Positions 9,229 through 17,895 of a DNA stretch of 64,000 nt are shown here, piece after piece (position 1 is the first letter of the stretch; each line of letters starts with the position of its first letter). The DNA lies in the NCBI RefSeq assembly GCF_030159955.1, contig NZ_BSNK01000001.1, positions 1,240,001 through 1,304,000 of the forward strand, read 5' to 3'. The notes under the pieces were generated by a model. The model was not told the origin of the DNA and ran no database searches. It was given only the letters and a program-made list of their open reading frames with translations. The position numbers and the translations under genes were made by a program. The DNA is from Algimonas ampicilliniresistens (GTDB lineage: Bacteria; Pseudomonadota; Alphaproteobacteria; Caulobacterales; Maricaulaceae).

Positions 9229-10437
9229 CTAATCTTTAGCCATATTCGCATCGAGAAAATCGAGGAAGGCGGGCCAGTCTTCTTTGACCACGCCGTGCGT
9301 TCCGGGACGGAGCCAATAGGCCTTTGTGTCCGAGGGACGGAAGTCCGCAGGGCTTTCAGCCCCGAAGGCATCGCCCCAGGCTGATTTGGCTTCCGTAAAG
9401 GCACCCCACGGGTCGGACCAGACATCGCGCCTGGCATTGCCAAGTAAGACGGGCTTGTCACCGATCAGAGCAAGCAGGTCAGCGGGACGAACAGGCAAGG
9501 ATGCCGGTGTGTCAGCAAAGGGGGTGATGCCAGGACCCGCCCAATGCGGGTAGGCTCTGACCATATCGTCCAACGGCTCGCCCGTATCGTCGTCAAGCGC
9601 GGACGCGCCGAGTGTCCCGCTCTGATGGGCGAGAACGGCGTCAATCCGGTCAGACCACGCCCCGGCCAACAAAGCGGTCTTCGCGAAACGAGAGTGTCCG
9701 TAAGCAATCATGGGCCGCTCACCGAATTTGGTCTCTATTGTATCGGCGGCAACCTCAAACAGTCCGGCCCAGGCTGCTAACGCGCCGGGTCGCTTAGGCT
9801 GGTTCGGAAACAGGGCACCTAGCGCCGCCAGTCCGGATTCACCACTGTCTGGGATAACTTGACTGGGATAGGTCGCGGCGAAGCCATAACCCCGGTCGAT
9901 TATGTCCTGCAGAGGCGGCGTCACGATATAACGGCCAAATATGTTCCCAAATAAGGCTCCAGCTAAACCCCCGCCCGAACAGTTGAAGCCTATATTAGCG
10001 GGCGCTCTGACGCCTTCCAGCGGAACAACATCATTATTGGGACAGAAATTCTGCGACAGAATCATTGGGGCATTAGGATGTTCATTGGGAATCAAAGCAA
10101 CAAGGTCGAGATCGCGGACCGCCGCCCCATAGCCAATCCGAAGGTGCCATTGGACGAGGGTGGCCCGACCGTCAAAGGCGCCGGTTGACGTGATCTGATA
10201 GTCGACGACCTCAACATCCGGACTCAGTTCCATTTGGCCGTAAACATGCGCTTGCAGCAGCTCTCTCGCCAGCGGATCGGGTAGGGATTGGCGCGAGAGT
10301 GGTTGCCAATCGGATGGTAAATCCGTCGGCGCTTGTTTCAATATTGTTCGGGCTGTTGTGCAAGAGCCCAGAGCAATTGCTCCCCCGACCGCTGCGAGTT
10401 TGAGACTCCCCCAAATAGCTTCAAGAACCCGACGCAA
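9229..10437 (-). CDS. CE15-like alpha/beta hydrolase, probable lipoprotein
   Basis: A 402-residue protein with an N-terminal hydrophobic segment ending in GSC (residues 24-26), suggesting a lipoprotein. The nucleophile elbow reads AYGHSRFAKTALLAGA and is followed by AHQSGTLGAS; this GxSRxxK pattern is the hallmark of carbohydrate esterase family 15 (glucuronoyl esterases) and relatives. A C-terminal histidine in RPGTHGVVKEDW could complete the triad. True CE15 enzymes cleave lignin-glucuronate esters, but many homologues have other, unknown substrates. The start overlaps the end of metC by 17 bases on the same strand, so it is probably the last gene of the sulfur amino-acid operon, although the link to that pathway is unclear. 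Confidence 0.75.
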   Translation of the reverse strand: MRRVLEAIWGSLKLAAVGGAIALGSCTTARTILKQAPTDLPSDWQPLSRQSLPDPLARELLQAHVYGQMELSPDVEVVDYQITSTGAFDGRATLVQWHLRIGYGAAVRDLDLVALIPNEHPNAPMILSQNFCPNNDVVPLEGVRAPANIGFNCSGGGLAGALFGNIFGRYIVTPPLQDIIDRGYGFAATYPSQVIPDSGESGLAALGALFPNQPKRPGALAAWAGLFEVAADTIETKFGERPMIAYGHSRFAKTALLAGAWSDRIDAVLAHQSGTLGASALDDDTGEPLDDMVRAYPHWAGPGITPFADTPASLPVRPADLLALIGDKPVLLGNARRDVWSDPWGAFTEAKSAWGDAFGAESPADFRPSDTKAYWLRPGTHGVVKEDWPAFLDFLDANMAKD

Positions 10438-11566
10438 GAGCCTGCTCTATATCACTTATCAAATCACGCTCGTCTTCGAGACCGCAGGCAAATCTAACAA
10501 TGGGACCGGCGAAAGGTTCGCCAAATCGACGTTTGAGTTGCGGATCGCAATGGATCGCCAAACTCTCATACCCGCCATAAGAAAACCCAACACCAAAGAG
10601 TTTGAGCGCATCGATGAAGCGGTTGACGTCAACCGTTGATCGCGGGCTCATCACAACGCTGAATAGCCCGCCGCCGCCACTAAAATCACGCGCCCAGAGC
10701 GCATGATCGGGATGGCTTTCCAGAGCTGGGTGGAGAACGTCAAGGATCTGGTCGTGACTGCTTAGCCAGCGGGCTATAGTTTCGGCTGTACGCGCCTGTT
10801 GTTCGAACCGGGTAACCACCGAGCGGAACCCGCGCAAAACTTGATAGGCATCATCGGGCGAGCTGGCGACGCCCAACTGTTTAGCGGTTTGCGAGAGTTT
10901 CTCGCCGTGTGCGGAGCTCGCGCAAATCGCGGCTCCGAGCAGAAGATCACCGTGACCCCCGAAATATTTCGTCGCTGAATGGGTGGAAATATCTGCGCCC
11001 AGAGCCAGAGGGTTGCATGTCAGGCCAGCCGACCAGCTATTGTCGACAATGGAGACAACACCGCGATCCCGCGCAGCTTTACAAATAGCTGGAATATCCT
11101 GAATCTCAAAGGTGAGGGAACCGGGACTCTCCAGCAGGATGACAGAGGTGTTGTCACGAATCAGACCGTCAATATCGCCGCCGATCCGAGGGTCGTAGAG
11201 CTCCATCTCCACACCCATCTGTTTCAGGAAGGTCTGGCTGAAGTAGCGGGTTGGCCCGTAAGCACTGTCTGTCAGTAAGACATGATCGCCGGGTTTGACG
11301 AAAGATAGGACGGGCTGGACACAGGCCATGACGCCGGACGGGTAAATTTGACTGCTCTCACCGCCTTCTAATTCGATGAATAGCTCACGGAGCGCCCCGT
11401 GAACATTGGTTCCGTGGCGACCATAGCTGGTAATATCGGTCCGATAGAGGTCCTCGGATCGGTCAAACAACAAGGTTGAAGCCCGCACGATTGGCGGGTT
11501 TACCGGCGTTCCTATATCCGGACTTGGTCGACCAAGATGGGCAAATCGTGTGCGTTTTTCAGTCAT
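10421..11566 (-). CDS. metC: cystathionine beta-lyase
   Basis: A PLP-dependent Cys/Met-metabolism enzyme of 381 residues. The PLP lysine lies in HSATKYFGGHGD, and the Tyr/Arg phosphate contacts are in TSYGRHGT. The pattern SGVMACVQPVLSFVKPGDHVL and IVDNSWSAGLTCNPLALGAD favours MetC (cystathionine to homocysteine, pyruvate and ammonia) over gamma-synthase or gamma-lyase, but the Cys/Met-metabolism family is hard to separate by eye. It follows the sulfurtransferase gene with a 4-base ATGA overlap (11563-11566). Confidence 0.85.
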   Translation of the reverse strand: MTEKRTRFAHLGRPSPDIGTPVNPPIVRASTLLFDRSEDLYRTDITSYGRHGTNVHGALRELFIELEGGESSQIYPSGVMACVQPVLSFVKPGDHVLLTDSAYGPTRYFSQTFLKQMGVEMELYDPRIGGDIDGLIRDNTSVILLESPGSLTFEIQDIPAICKAARDRGVVSIVDNSWSAGLTCNPLALGADISTHSATKYFGGHGDLLLGAAICASSAHGEKLSQTAKQLGVASSPDDAYQVLRGFRSVVTRFEQQARTAETIARWLSSHDQILDVLHPALESHPDHALWARDFSGGGGLFSVVMSPRSTVDVNRFIDALKLFGVGFSYGGYESLAIHCDPQLKRRFGEPFAGPIVRFACGLEDERDLISDIEQALASGS

Positions 11567-12339
11567 GACCCAGTTTTGATTGGTAAGTTCGGATCACTGC
11601 CCCATTCGGCCCAAGACCCCTGATAGACTTGGACATGGTCGGCCCCGCAGCGGGTCAGGGCATAAGCCAGCCCAGATGCTGTTACGCCAGATCCGCAAGT
11701 GGTGATGATCGGCTTGGACAAGTCTACATCCGCCTCGTCGAAAATACCCATGAGCTCGTCATTGCTTAAAAAAGCGCGTCCGGATTTTAACGTCCCAAAG
11801 GGGACATTGAGACTACCAGGGATATGACCCGAGCGGCACTCTGGTCTTGGTTCAGCAAATTCACCGGAAAAGCGGCCTGCGGGCCGGGCATCGAGAATTT
11901 GAATATCATCTTCGTCTAAAGCCGCCACCACATCGGCCTTAATCGCATTGAAACTGGTCGGGTCCTGTTTCGATATGAAGGTTGCCGGGGGCGCTATCGG
12001 GCATTCAATTTGTGTATCGCCCCACCCTTCAATTAAGACCACGTCACAACCATGAGAGCGTAAGAGCCACCACACCCAAGGGGATGAAAACAAGCCGGCG
12101 CGGTCATAAATGGCAAGCGGATTATGGCCGGTCAGCCCAGCCTCGCCGAAAATATAAGGGCTATGAGTTGGGCGATCTTCCGGCGCTAAGGCTTTGATCC
12201 GATTAGTGTTAACCCAATGGGTCGTGCCAGCTAAGTAATCGTCGAGCGGTTCCGTGCGACTGGGTAGAACCCATGTTGCATCGACCCGTAGGCGAGATTT
12301 GGACAGTCCAGTCGGGGTCAAGGCAGCATTCATAACCAA
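11563..12339 (-). CDS. sseA: 3-mercaptopyruvate/thiosulfate sulfurtransferase
   Basis: A tandem-rhodanese protein of 258 residues. The C-terminal rhodanese domain holds the catalytic loop TTCGSGVTASG, where CGSGVT is typical of 3-mercaptopyruvate sulfurtransferases rather than classical thiosulfate sulfurtransferases (CRKGVT). The N-terminal domain (WVLPSRTEPLDDYLAGTTHW; later PYIFGEAGLTGHNPLAIYD) is the usual inactive one. The enzyme transfers sulfur from mercaptopyruvate, a cysteine-derived keto acid, to thiol acceptors, which fits its place between a cysteine synthase gene (10-base overlap) and metC (4-base overlap). Confidence 0.88.
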   Translation of the reverse strand: MVMNAALTPTGLSKSRLRVDATWVLPSRTEPLDDYLAGTTHWVNTNRIKALAPEDRPTHSPYIFGEAGLTGHNPLAIYDRAGLFSSPWVWWLLRSHGCDVVLIEGWGDTQIECPIAPPATFISKQDPTSFNAIKADVVAALDEDDIQILDARPAGRFSGEFAEPRPECRSGHIPGSLNVPFGTLKSGRAFLSNDELMGIFDEADVDLSKPIITTCGSGVTASGLAYALTRCGADHVQVYQGSWAEWGSDPNLPIKTGS

Positions 12340-13325
12340 GATGGCACGGGGAGACCCCGCTCCTTTAGAAAATCTGGGTTATAGACTTTGGACTGGTAGC
12401 GTTGACCATAATCACACAGGATGGTTACGATTGTGTGGCCCGGCCCCATCTCTCGCGCCATATGAATGGCGCCCGCAATGTTAATGCCAGACGATCCGCC
12501 GAGACAAATGCCTTCGAGCTGATTGAGTTCGAAAATGATCTGCAAGGCTTCAGTGTCACTGATACGATAAGCGCGATCAACGATCACATCTTGCAAGTTG
12601 GCCGTAATCCGCCCTTGGCCAATGCCTTCTGTGATAGAATTGCCTTCGCTCTCAAGCTCGCCGTGATCATAATAGGCGAACATTTTTGAACCATAAGGGT
12701 CAGCCACGCCGATTTTAACATCAGGATTTTTAGCCTTCAGCCCCATCGACATTCCGCCCAATGTTCCGCCCGACCCGACCGAACAGACGAAACCGTCAAC
12801 CTTGCCCTCTGTTTGCGTCCAAATTTCTTCGGCTGTGCTATCAATATGGGCCTGTCGGTTGGCTATGTTATCAAACTGGTTTGCCCAGATCGCCCCGTTC
12901 GGTTCGGTCTCGCTGAGCTCTTTCGCAAGGCGTTCGGATACATGCACATAATTGCCCGGATTGGCGTAGGGCACGGCATCGACTTCAATCAACTCAGCGC
13001 CAAGTAGTTTAACGGCGTCTTTCTTTTCTTGGCTTTGTGTACGCGGCATGACGATCTTACAGCGATAACCGAGCGCGGAGCAGACCATGGCGAGACCGAT
13101 GCCAGTATTACCCGCCGTGCCTTCGACAACAACACCGCCCGGACGCAGTGCGCCCCGCGCTTCTGCGTCGCGCACGATCCAGAGCGCCGCCCGATCTTTG
13201 ACTGACTGACCTGGATTGAGGAACTCGGCCTTGCCGTAAATATTGCAACCCGTCATTTTTGACGCGTCCTGCAGTTTGAGCAGAGGGGTGTTGCCGATGA
13301 GGTCAATGACGGAAGAGGCTATCAT
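12330..13325 (-). CDS. cysK: cysteine synthase A (O-acetylserine sulfhydrylase)
   Basis: A fold-type II PLP enzyme of 331 residues making cysteine from O-acetylserine and sulfide. The PLP lysine lies in GQSVKDRAA, the substrate loop is EGTAGNTGIGLA, and the phosphate cradle is VGSGGTLGG. The EGTAGNTG form differs from the EPTSGNTG of enterobacterial CysK and is common in a subgroup that may include cystathionine beta-synthase-like members, so the exact donor is not certain. It is the first gene of the minus-strand sulfur amino-acid cluster; sulfide could come from the CysI/CysH operon at 28.6-33.1 kb. Confidence 0.88.
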   Translation of the reverse strand: MIASSVIDLIGNTPLLKLQDASKMTGCNIYGKAEFLNPGQSVKDRAALWIVRDAEARGALRPGGVVVEGTAGNTGIGLAMVCSALGYRCKIVMPRTQSQEKKDAVKLLGAELIEVDAVPYANPGNYVHVSERLAKELSETEPNGAIWANQFDNIANRQAHIDSTAEEIWTQTEGKVDGFVCSVGSGGTLGGMSMGLKAKNPDVKIGVADPYGSKMFAYYDHGELESEGNSITEGIGQGRITANLQDVIVDRAYRISDTEALQIIFELNQLEGICLGGSSGINIAGAIHMAREMGPGHTIVTILCDYGQRYQSKVYNPDFLKERGLPVPSWL

Positions 13326-13366
13326 AGCGCGTCCTTGCCAGTGGAACTGATGAAATTCTACCGCTT

Positions 13367-14563
13367 TTAGCGTTCAGGAATTTGTGATGTCGGTGGGCGG
13401 TCGGTCGCAGGCACGACTGGGCTCTCGTCAATCTCGATCACATCGAAATCATCGAGCCGTCCAGCACGCTTGGGCAGCGTTCCTGATTCGATCAACGCCT
13501 CGACCCGAATCACGGCATTCTGCCGGAGATCTTCGTAAAAAAGATTGGACGGGAGGGTGCGGAACTTGGCCCCGATTTGAATGGGGCGCCGCAGCGAGCG
13601 AGAGCGCGGCCTGTCGACCAGTAATATTCCGTCCTGACATTGAGCTCCGACCTGATTGGGTCGGGCTGCCGGGCGAATATCGGGTTCCAGCCCCTCAGCC
13701 GCGACACCGCCGAGATGGAGCCGTTCTGGCGCATAATCTTGCGACCGGGTCCATGTCAGCGGGTTGATGCAGAGAAGAGCGCGTTCATTGACGCTCTCAA
13801 AGCTCGTGCCGTTATGCACGAGGAGGCGTTCCGTGAACCGCTCAGCAATACTGTCTTCGCCGGGCATAAATGTCCCAAACGCCGCAACGCAATTCGTATC
13901 GTCGGCGCTCTCACAAGGCATAAGCGGCGCTAGAGCCTGATCAAAAAGGTCGAGCGGCACCGGATAGTCGATCACGTAGGCGACAGCAAGCCGATCAGTG
14001 AGGGCTGAGTCCACGGCAAAGAAATCATGCAATAAGCGGATCAGATGCGCCGCGCCTTGATTATGACCGACCAGCACAATGGGCCGCTCGGGGGGGCTGT
14101 GTTTCAGAAAATCCCCAAAAGCGCGTTTCACGTCCTGATAAGCGAAGTCTTGCGCCAGACGCGCATCCTCGCGCGTTGTCATATAGCTATAGAGTGAGGC
14201 TTGTCGGTAGAATGGCGCGAATAATCGTCCGGCATCGCCATAGGGGGTTACATAATTGGGGCGAACAATCCGTTCTAGTTTGGACTTTCTTCGCAGATCA
14301 TCGCTGGGAAGAACATAATGTTCCCCGCCGCGATAGACACTCGGCACAATGACGAACACATCGCCTTTCTCATTCAGTGTAAACGGATCAATTGTGAGGT
14401 CAGGCAGGCTAAGCCAGCTATCGGTTTGGGCGTAATCCGGCGCTTCGGGTGGATCATAAGTCTGGAACGGTTGTCGCGGATCTTGAATTGTTTGAAAAAT
14501 ATCGTCGCGATAAATGACAGCCAAAGCCCCGCCGATCACGATTGACGCGATCACTCCGCCCAA
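13367..14563 (-). CDS. DUF3089 family alpha/beta-hydrolase-like protein, membrane-anchored
   Basis: The protein begins with a hydrophobic segment (IASIVIGGALAVIY) and then carries DUF3089 signatures: VFVIVPSVY, a nucleophile-elbow-like VGHNQGAAHLIRLL, and AVAYVIDYPVPLDLF; in VGHNQG the usual serine position is Asn. The start is uncertain. The frame stays open upstream to a stop at 14639-14641, and the upstream part (IRSRRLALWQTLLGG) completes a better anchor. The only candidate start codons there are TTG at 14563, CTG at 14566 and an ATT at 14620 that has GAAGG ahead of it. DUF3089 proteins resemble lipases or esterases; the substrate is unknown. Confidence 0.75.
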   Translation of the reverse strand: MGGVIASIVIGGALAVIYRDDIFQTIQDPRQPFQTYDPPEAPDYAQTDSWLSLPDLTIDPFTLNEKGDVFVIVPSVYRGGEHYVLPSDDLRRKSKLERIVRPNYVTPYGDAGRLFAPFYRQASLYSYMTTREDARLAQDFAYQDVKRAFGDFLKHSPPERPIVLVGHNQGAAHLIRLLHDFFAVDSALTDRLAVAYVIDYPVPLDLFDQALAPLMPCESADDTNCVAAFGTFMPGEDSIAERFTERLLVHNGTSFESVNERALLCINPLTWTRSQDYAPERLHLGGVAAEGLEPDIRPAARPNQVGAQCQDGILLVDRPRSRSLRRPIQIGAKFRTLPSNLFYEDLRQNAVIRVEALIESGTLPKRAGRLDDFDVIEIDESPVVPATDRPPTSQIPER

Positions 14564-14702
14564 CAGCGTTTGCCAGAGCGCTAGCCGCCGGGACCTAATT
14601 TCTTGCGGAGACGTTGTAATGAGGCTGCCTTCTCGCTTTCAATGATCGACCGAACTGGCATAAGCGCATGCAAGACGGGCGGCAAGCGGGCAAGGTAAGG
14701 CA

Positions 14703-15434
14703 ATGACAAACAGTCACCCTGAAATCAAAGTTGTGCCGAAGGAACCGCGCTTTCGTGTTGTTCGCTGGTTCCGCAATCGGTTAATCGCTGGGATCATCGT
14801 GGCGTTGCCGATCGTCGCCATATTCTGGCTCCTTAATAAGTTGATCGGAACAATCGATTCGGCGGTCTGGAGTATCGTTCCTGATGCGCTGAACCCCTCT
14901 AACTATTTCGACTTTCCATTCTGGGGCCTGTCGCTGATCTTGGCTGTAGTTGGCCTGACCCTGCTGGGGATTTTTGTCTCTAATCAGGTGGGAACGAGCA
15001 TTTTACGCGCAGGGGAAGCGGTTCTAGCCAAGGTTCCTGTGATTGCGCCGATCTATAACGGCATCAAACAGATCCTAAATACCATCGCTCAGCAGAAGGA
15101 CCGTGCCTTCCGCGATGTGTGTTTGATCGAATATCCACGCAAAGGGATTTGGGCGATTGGTTTCGTGACGGCTGATCTATCGGGTGCGCCAGAAACCGAA
15201 CTCTCTGGCGACGGTAAGGACTATGTGTGCGTGTTTGTTCCCACGACACCTAACCCGACATCCGGGTTTCTATTGTTTGTGCCTAAGACCGAAATAAAGT
15301 TGCTCGACATGACGCCGGAAGAAGGCGCGAAAATGATCATTTCTGGGGGGATGGTATCGTCCAATGAGGCGCTCGAAGAGTATAAAGGCAAGAAACCCAA
15401 AAAACCTCTGACGGACAAAACTCTGTCCGACTAA
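14703..15434 (+). CDS. DUF502 family integral membrane protein
   Basis: A 243-residue inner-membrane protein with two transmembrane segments, LIAGIIVALPIVAIFWLLNK (about 27-46) and a second around residues 75-93 (LSLILAVVGLTLLGIFVSN), followed by a conserved soluble domain with KVPVIAPIYNGIKQI and VFVPTTPNPTSGFLLFVPK, the DUF502 signatures. Its biochemical role is unknown. AAGG precedes the ATG by five bases. The gene converges on recG with a 4-base overlap of stop codons; DUF502/recG/sdhE/mfd is a recurrent alphaproteobacterial neighbourhood. Confidence 0.93.
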   Translation: MTNSHPEIKVVPKEPRFRVVRWFRNRLIAGIIVALPIVAIFWLLNKLIGTIDSAVWSIVPDALNPSNYFDFPFWGLSLILAVVGLTLLGIFVSNQVGTSILRAGEAVLAKVPVIAPIYNGIKQILNTIAQQKDRAFRDVCLIEYPRKGIWAIGFVTADLSGAPETELSGDGKDYVCVFVPTTPNPTSGFLLFVPKTEIKLLDMTPEEGAKMIISGGMVSSNEALEEYKGKKPKKPLTDKTLSD

Positions 15435-17533
15435 CCCGCCCGCATCATGGCGATTCCGTGATCCTGCTCGAATAAATAAAGTAAGGTTCGCGCGGCTTTC
15501 CCCCGGTCAGACGTCAGGCCTGGATCGGTTTGCACCAGTAGCCGCGCGTCCTGCGTGGCTGTTTCGAGTAGATCTCGATGCTTGTCGAGATTGGCCAGCC
15601 GGAAGCGTGGCAGTCCGGATTGCGCCGCGCCCAATAGGTCGCCTGAGCCGCGCAATTCCCAATCTTTCTCCGCGATTAGAAACCCATCCTCGCTCTCACG
15701 AAGGATTTTAAGGCGTTCTTTCCCGTTCTGACTGAGGGGTGATTTATAGAGCAGGAGGCAGCTACTTTTCTTGCTCCCCCGTCCCACGCGACCACGCAAT
15801 TGATGCAGCTGCGCCAGTCCGAACCGTTCCGCATGTTCAATCACCATTACGGTCGCATTGGGTGCATCGACCCCAACTTCGATAACAGTCGTGGCGACCA
15901 GAACATCGTAGCGCCCAGCTTTGAAGGCTTGGCTGATAGTCTCTTTTTCCGTTGCGCTCATGCGCCCGTGCAACAGTCCAACACGCTCTCCGAAAATGGC
16001 CGTGAGCTGCCGATGCCGATCCTCGACGGATGAGAGATCACTGACCTCGCTATCTTCGACCAGCGGGCAAACCCAATAGACTTGATCGCCCACTTTCGTC
16101 GCACGACCGACCGCATCGATAACATCATCGAGCCGTTGTAAGGGCAGGGCTACCGTCTCAATCGGCTGACGTCCGGCTGGCTTTTCATCCAGAATCGAAA
16201 TGTCGAGATCGCCATAGCTGGTCAGGGCCAGCGTTCGCGGGATTGGTGTGGCCGTCATCACCAGTAAATCCGGTGCATCGCCTTTTTCAGTCAACCGCAG
16301 ACGGTCCCGGACGCCAAACCGATGCTGCTCGTCAATAATGACTAAGCCGAGTCGGTCAAACTCGACCCCGTCTTGGAACAAGGCGTGGGTGCCGATCACG
16401 ACGTCAATGTGACCTTCTGAAAGACCGGAGTTGATCGCCTTGCGGGCTTGGCCTTTGTCGCGCCCGGTAAAAGCTTGAACCGTCAACCCAGCAGGCTCTA
16501 GCATCGCGCCGAGCGTGTCTGCATGTTGCCGCGCCAGTATTTCTGTGGGCGCCATGATGGCGACCTGCGCCCCGGCTTCCGCCGCATAGGCACTGGCGAG
16601 GGCGGCTACGAAGGTTTTCCCGGCGCCGACATCACCCTGCAGCAAGCGAGCCATACGCGATTCGGATCCCATATCGGCTTTGATCTCTTCAAAGGCGCGC
16701 GCCTGCGCGTCCGTCGGCGAAAACGGCGCGGCGCGCAGCACATCATCGACATATTCACCCGTCGCGCTCAGGGCTTCACCTTTAAGGGATCGGTTACGCG
16801 CCCGGACCAAGGCCATAGCCAGTTGTTTAGCCAGAAGTTCGTCATAGGCGAGGCGTCGCAAGGGCGGCGCATTGGCGGATATATCGACGATATGGTTGGG
16901 CTGGTGCAGGCGCAGGACCGCCTCATTGAAAGTCGGCCAGTCATTTTGCTTGAGAAAGGCGGGGTCGATCCATTCGGACAGACTTTCACCGAGGCTCACA
17001 GTCTTGAGCGCGGACCAAACGGCTTTACGGGCGACTTTCGGGGATAATCCTGCCGTCAGTGGGTAGACGGGCTCAAAGCTCGGCAATTCATCGGCCTGTT
17101 CGGGTGCTAGCACATAGTCTGGATGACTCATCTGAGCTTCGGCATTGTAGATCTCGACCTTACCGGAAATCAGCCGCTGCGCGCCTTCGGGGAATTGCCG
17201 CTCTAACGTCGAGCCATAAGCCTTGAAGAAAGCGAGAATCATCTCGCCCGTCTCATCATAGACCCGAATGCGGTAGGGTTTAGAGCGAGAGTTGGCGGGC
17301 ATATGCCGCCCAACCGTGACTAAGAACGTTCCTATATCTCCTTGCCGCGCATTGACGATACCGGGCCGGTTTGACCTGTCTATGATGCTGACAGGCGGCG
17401 TTAGTAGCAGATCGCGAAGCTTCGCCGGGGTTCTGACAGAGAAGGCTCGTTCCAATGCTTCGCCGACTTTATCACCGACACCCGTTAGCGATCGGATGCC
17501 AGTAAACCATGAATTGAGGGCAGGAGGTCTCAC
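15431..17533 (-). CDS. recG: ATP-dependent DNA helicase RecG
   Basis: RecG remodels stalled forks and Holliday junctions. A GTG at 17533 is chosen because it yields RPPALNSWFTGIRSLTGVG, the normal RecG N-terminus, and a standard length of 700 residues; the longer open frame to 17635 would run over the divergent sdhE start. Seen: the OB-fold wedge domain (residues 40-200), Walker A GDVGAGKTF near residue 300, the DEQH box IIDEQHRFGVRDR, the motif TATPIPRTLAL and the C-terminal LRGRVGRGS. It is divergent from sdhE with about 80 bases between, and convergent with DUF502. Confidence 0.95.
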   Translation of the reverse strand: MRPPALNSWFTGIRSLTGVGDKVGEALERAFSVRTPAKLRDLLLTPPVSIIDRSNRPGIVNARQGDIGTFLVTVGRHMPANSRSKPYRIRVYDETGEMILAFFKAYGSTLERQFPEGAQRLISGKVEIYNAEAQMSHPDYVLAPEQADELPSFEPVYPLTAGLSPKVARKAVWSALKTVSLGESLSEWIDPAFLKQNDWPTFNEAVLRLHQPNHIVDISANAPPLRRLAYDELLAKQLAMALVRARNRSLKGEALSATGEYVDDVLRAAPFSPTDAQARAFEEIKADMGSESRMARLLQGDVGAGKTFVAALASAYAAEAGAQVAIMAPTEILARQHADTLGAMLEPAGLTVQAFTGRDKGQARKAINSGLSEGHIDVVIGTHALFQDGVEFDRLGLVIIDEQHRFGVRDRLRLTEKGDAPDLLVMTATPIPRTLALTSYGDLDISILDEKPAGRQPIETVALPLQRLDDVIDAVGRATKVGDQVYWVCPLVEDSEVSDLSSVEDRHRQLTAIFGERVGLLHGRMSATEKETISQAFKAGRYDVLVATTVIEVGVDAPNATVMVIEHAERFGLAQLHQLRGRVGRGSKKSSCLLLYKSPLSQNGKERLKILRESEDGFLIAEKDWELRGSGDLLGAAQSGLPRFRLANLDKHRDLLETATQDARLLVQTDPGLTSDRGKAARTLLYLFEQDHGIAMMRAG

Positions 17534-17615
17534 GATCCTGATTTGGCGCGGTAATACAGCCCATGCAAGGGATAGGGTCGTGACAGGGCAGGCCGCATTC
17601 AGTAGGGCCGCGCCC

Positions 17616-17894
17616 ATGTCTGAGAATGATGACACAATCGATTGGGAAACGCGCCGTAAGCGCTTGATCCACCGCGCGCATTATCGCGGCTTTAAAGAGG
17701 CTGATTTGATCCTTAGTGGCTTTGCCCGGACCTATGGACCAGAGCTATCCAATGAAGAGCTGTTGATGTTCGAAGACCTGCTCAGCGCCAAGGACCACGA
17801 TATCTACGCCTGGATTACGCAAGCGCTGCCCGTTCCCGCCAATTTCGACACACCACTATTGGAACGATTGCGCGCGTTCAGACCTTCCTTCTGA
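17616..17894 (+). CDS. sdhE: succinate dehydrogenase flavinylation factor SdhE
   Basis: A 92-residue protein of the SdhE/DUF339 family, which promotes covalent FAD attachment to SdhA. The family motif RGxxE appears as HYRGFKEADLILSGFA, followed by LSNEELLMFEDLLSAKDHDIYAWI. The ATG at 17616 gives the normal length; an upstream-extended frame would overlap recG. It ends one base before the mfd start, so the two are probably co-transcribed. Adjacent sdhE and mfd genes are typical of this lineage. Confidence 0.95.
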   Translation: MSENDDTIDWETRRKRLIHRAHYRGFKEADLILSGFARTYGPELSNEELLMFEDLLSAKDHDIYAWITQALPVPANFDTPLLERLRAFRPSF

Positions 17895-17895
17895 C

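Noticed and set aside
15431-17635. A longer RecG beginning at 17635.
   Set aside because: The extra 34 residues have no RecG similarity and would overlap the sdhE start; the GTG at 17533 gives the family N-terminus.
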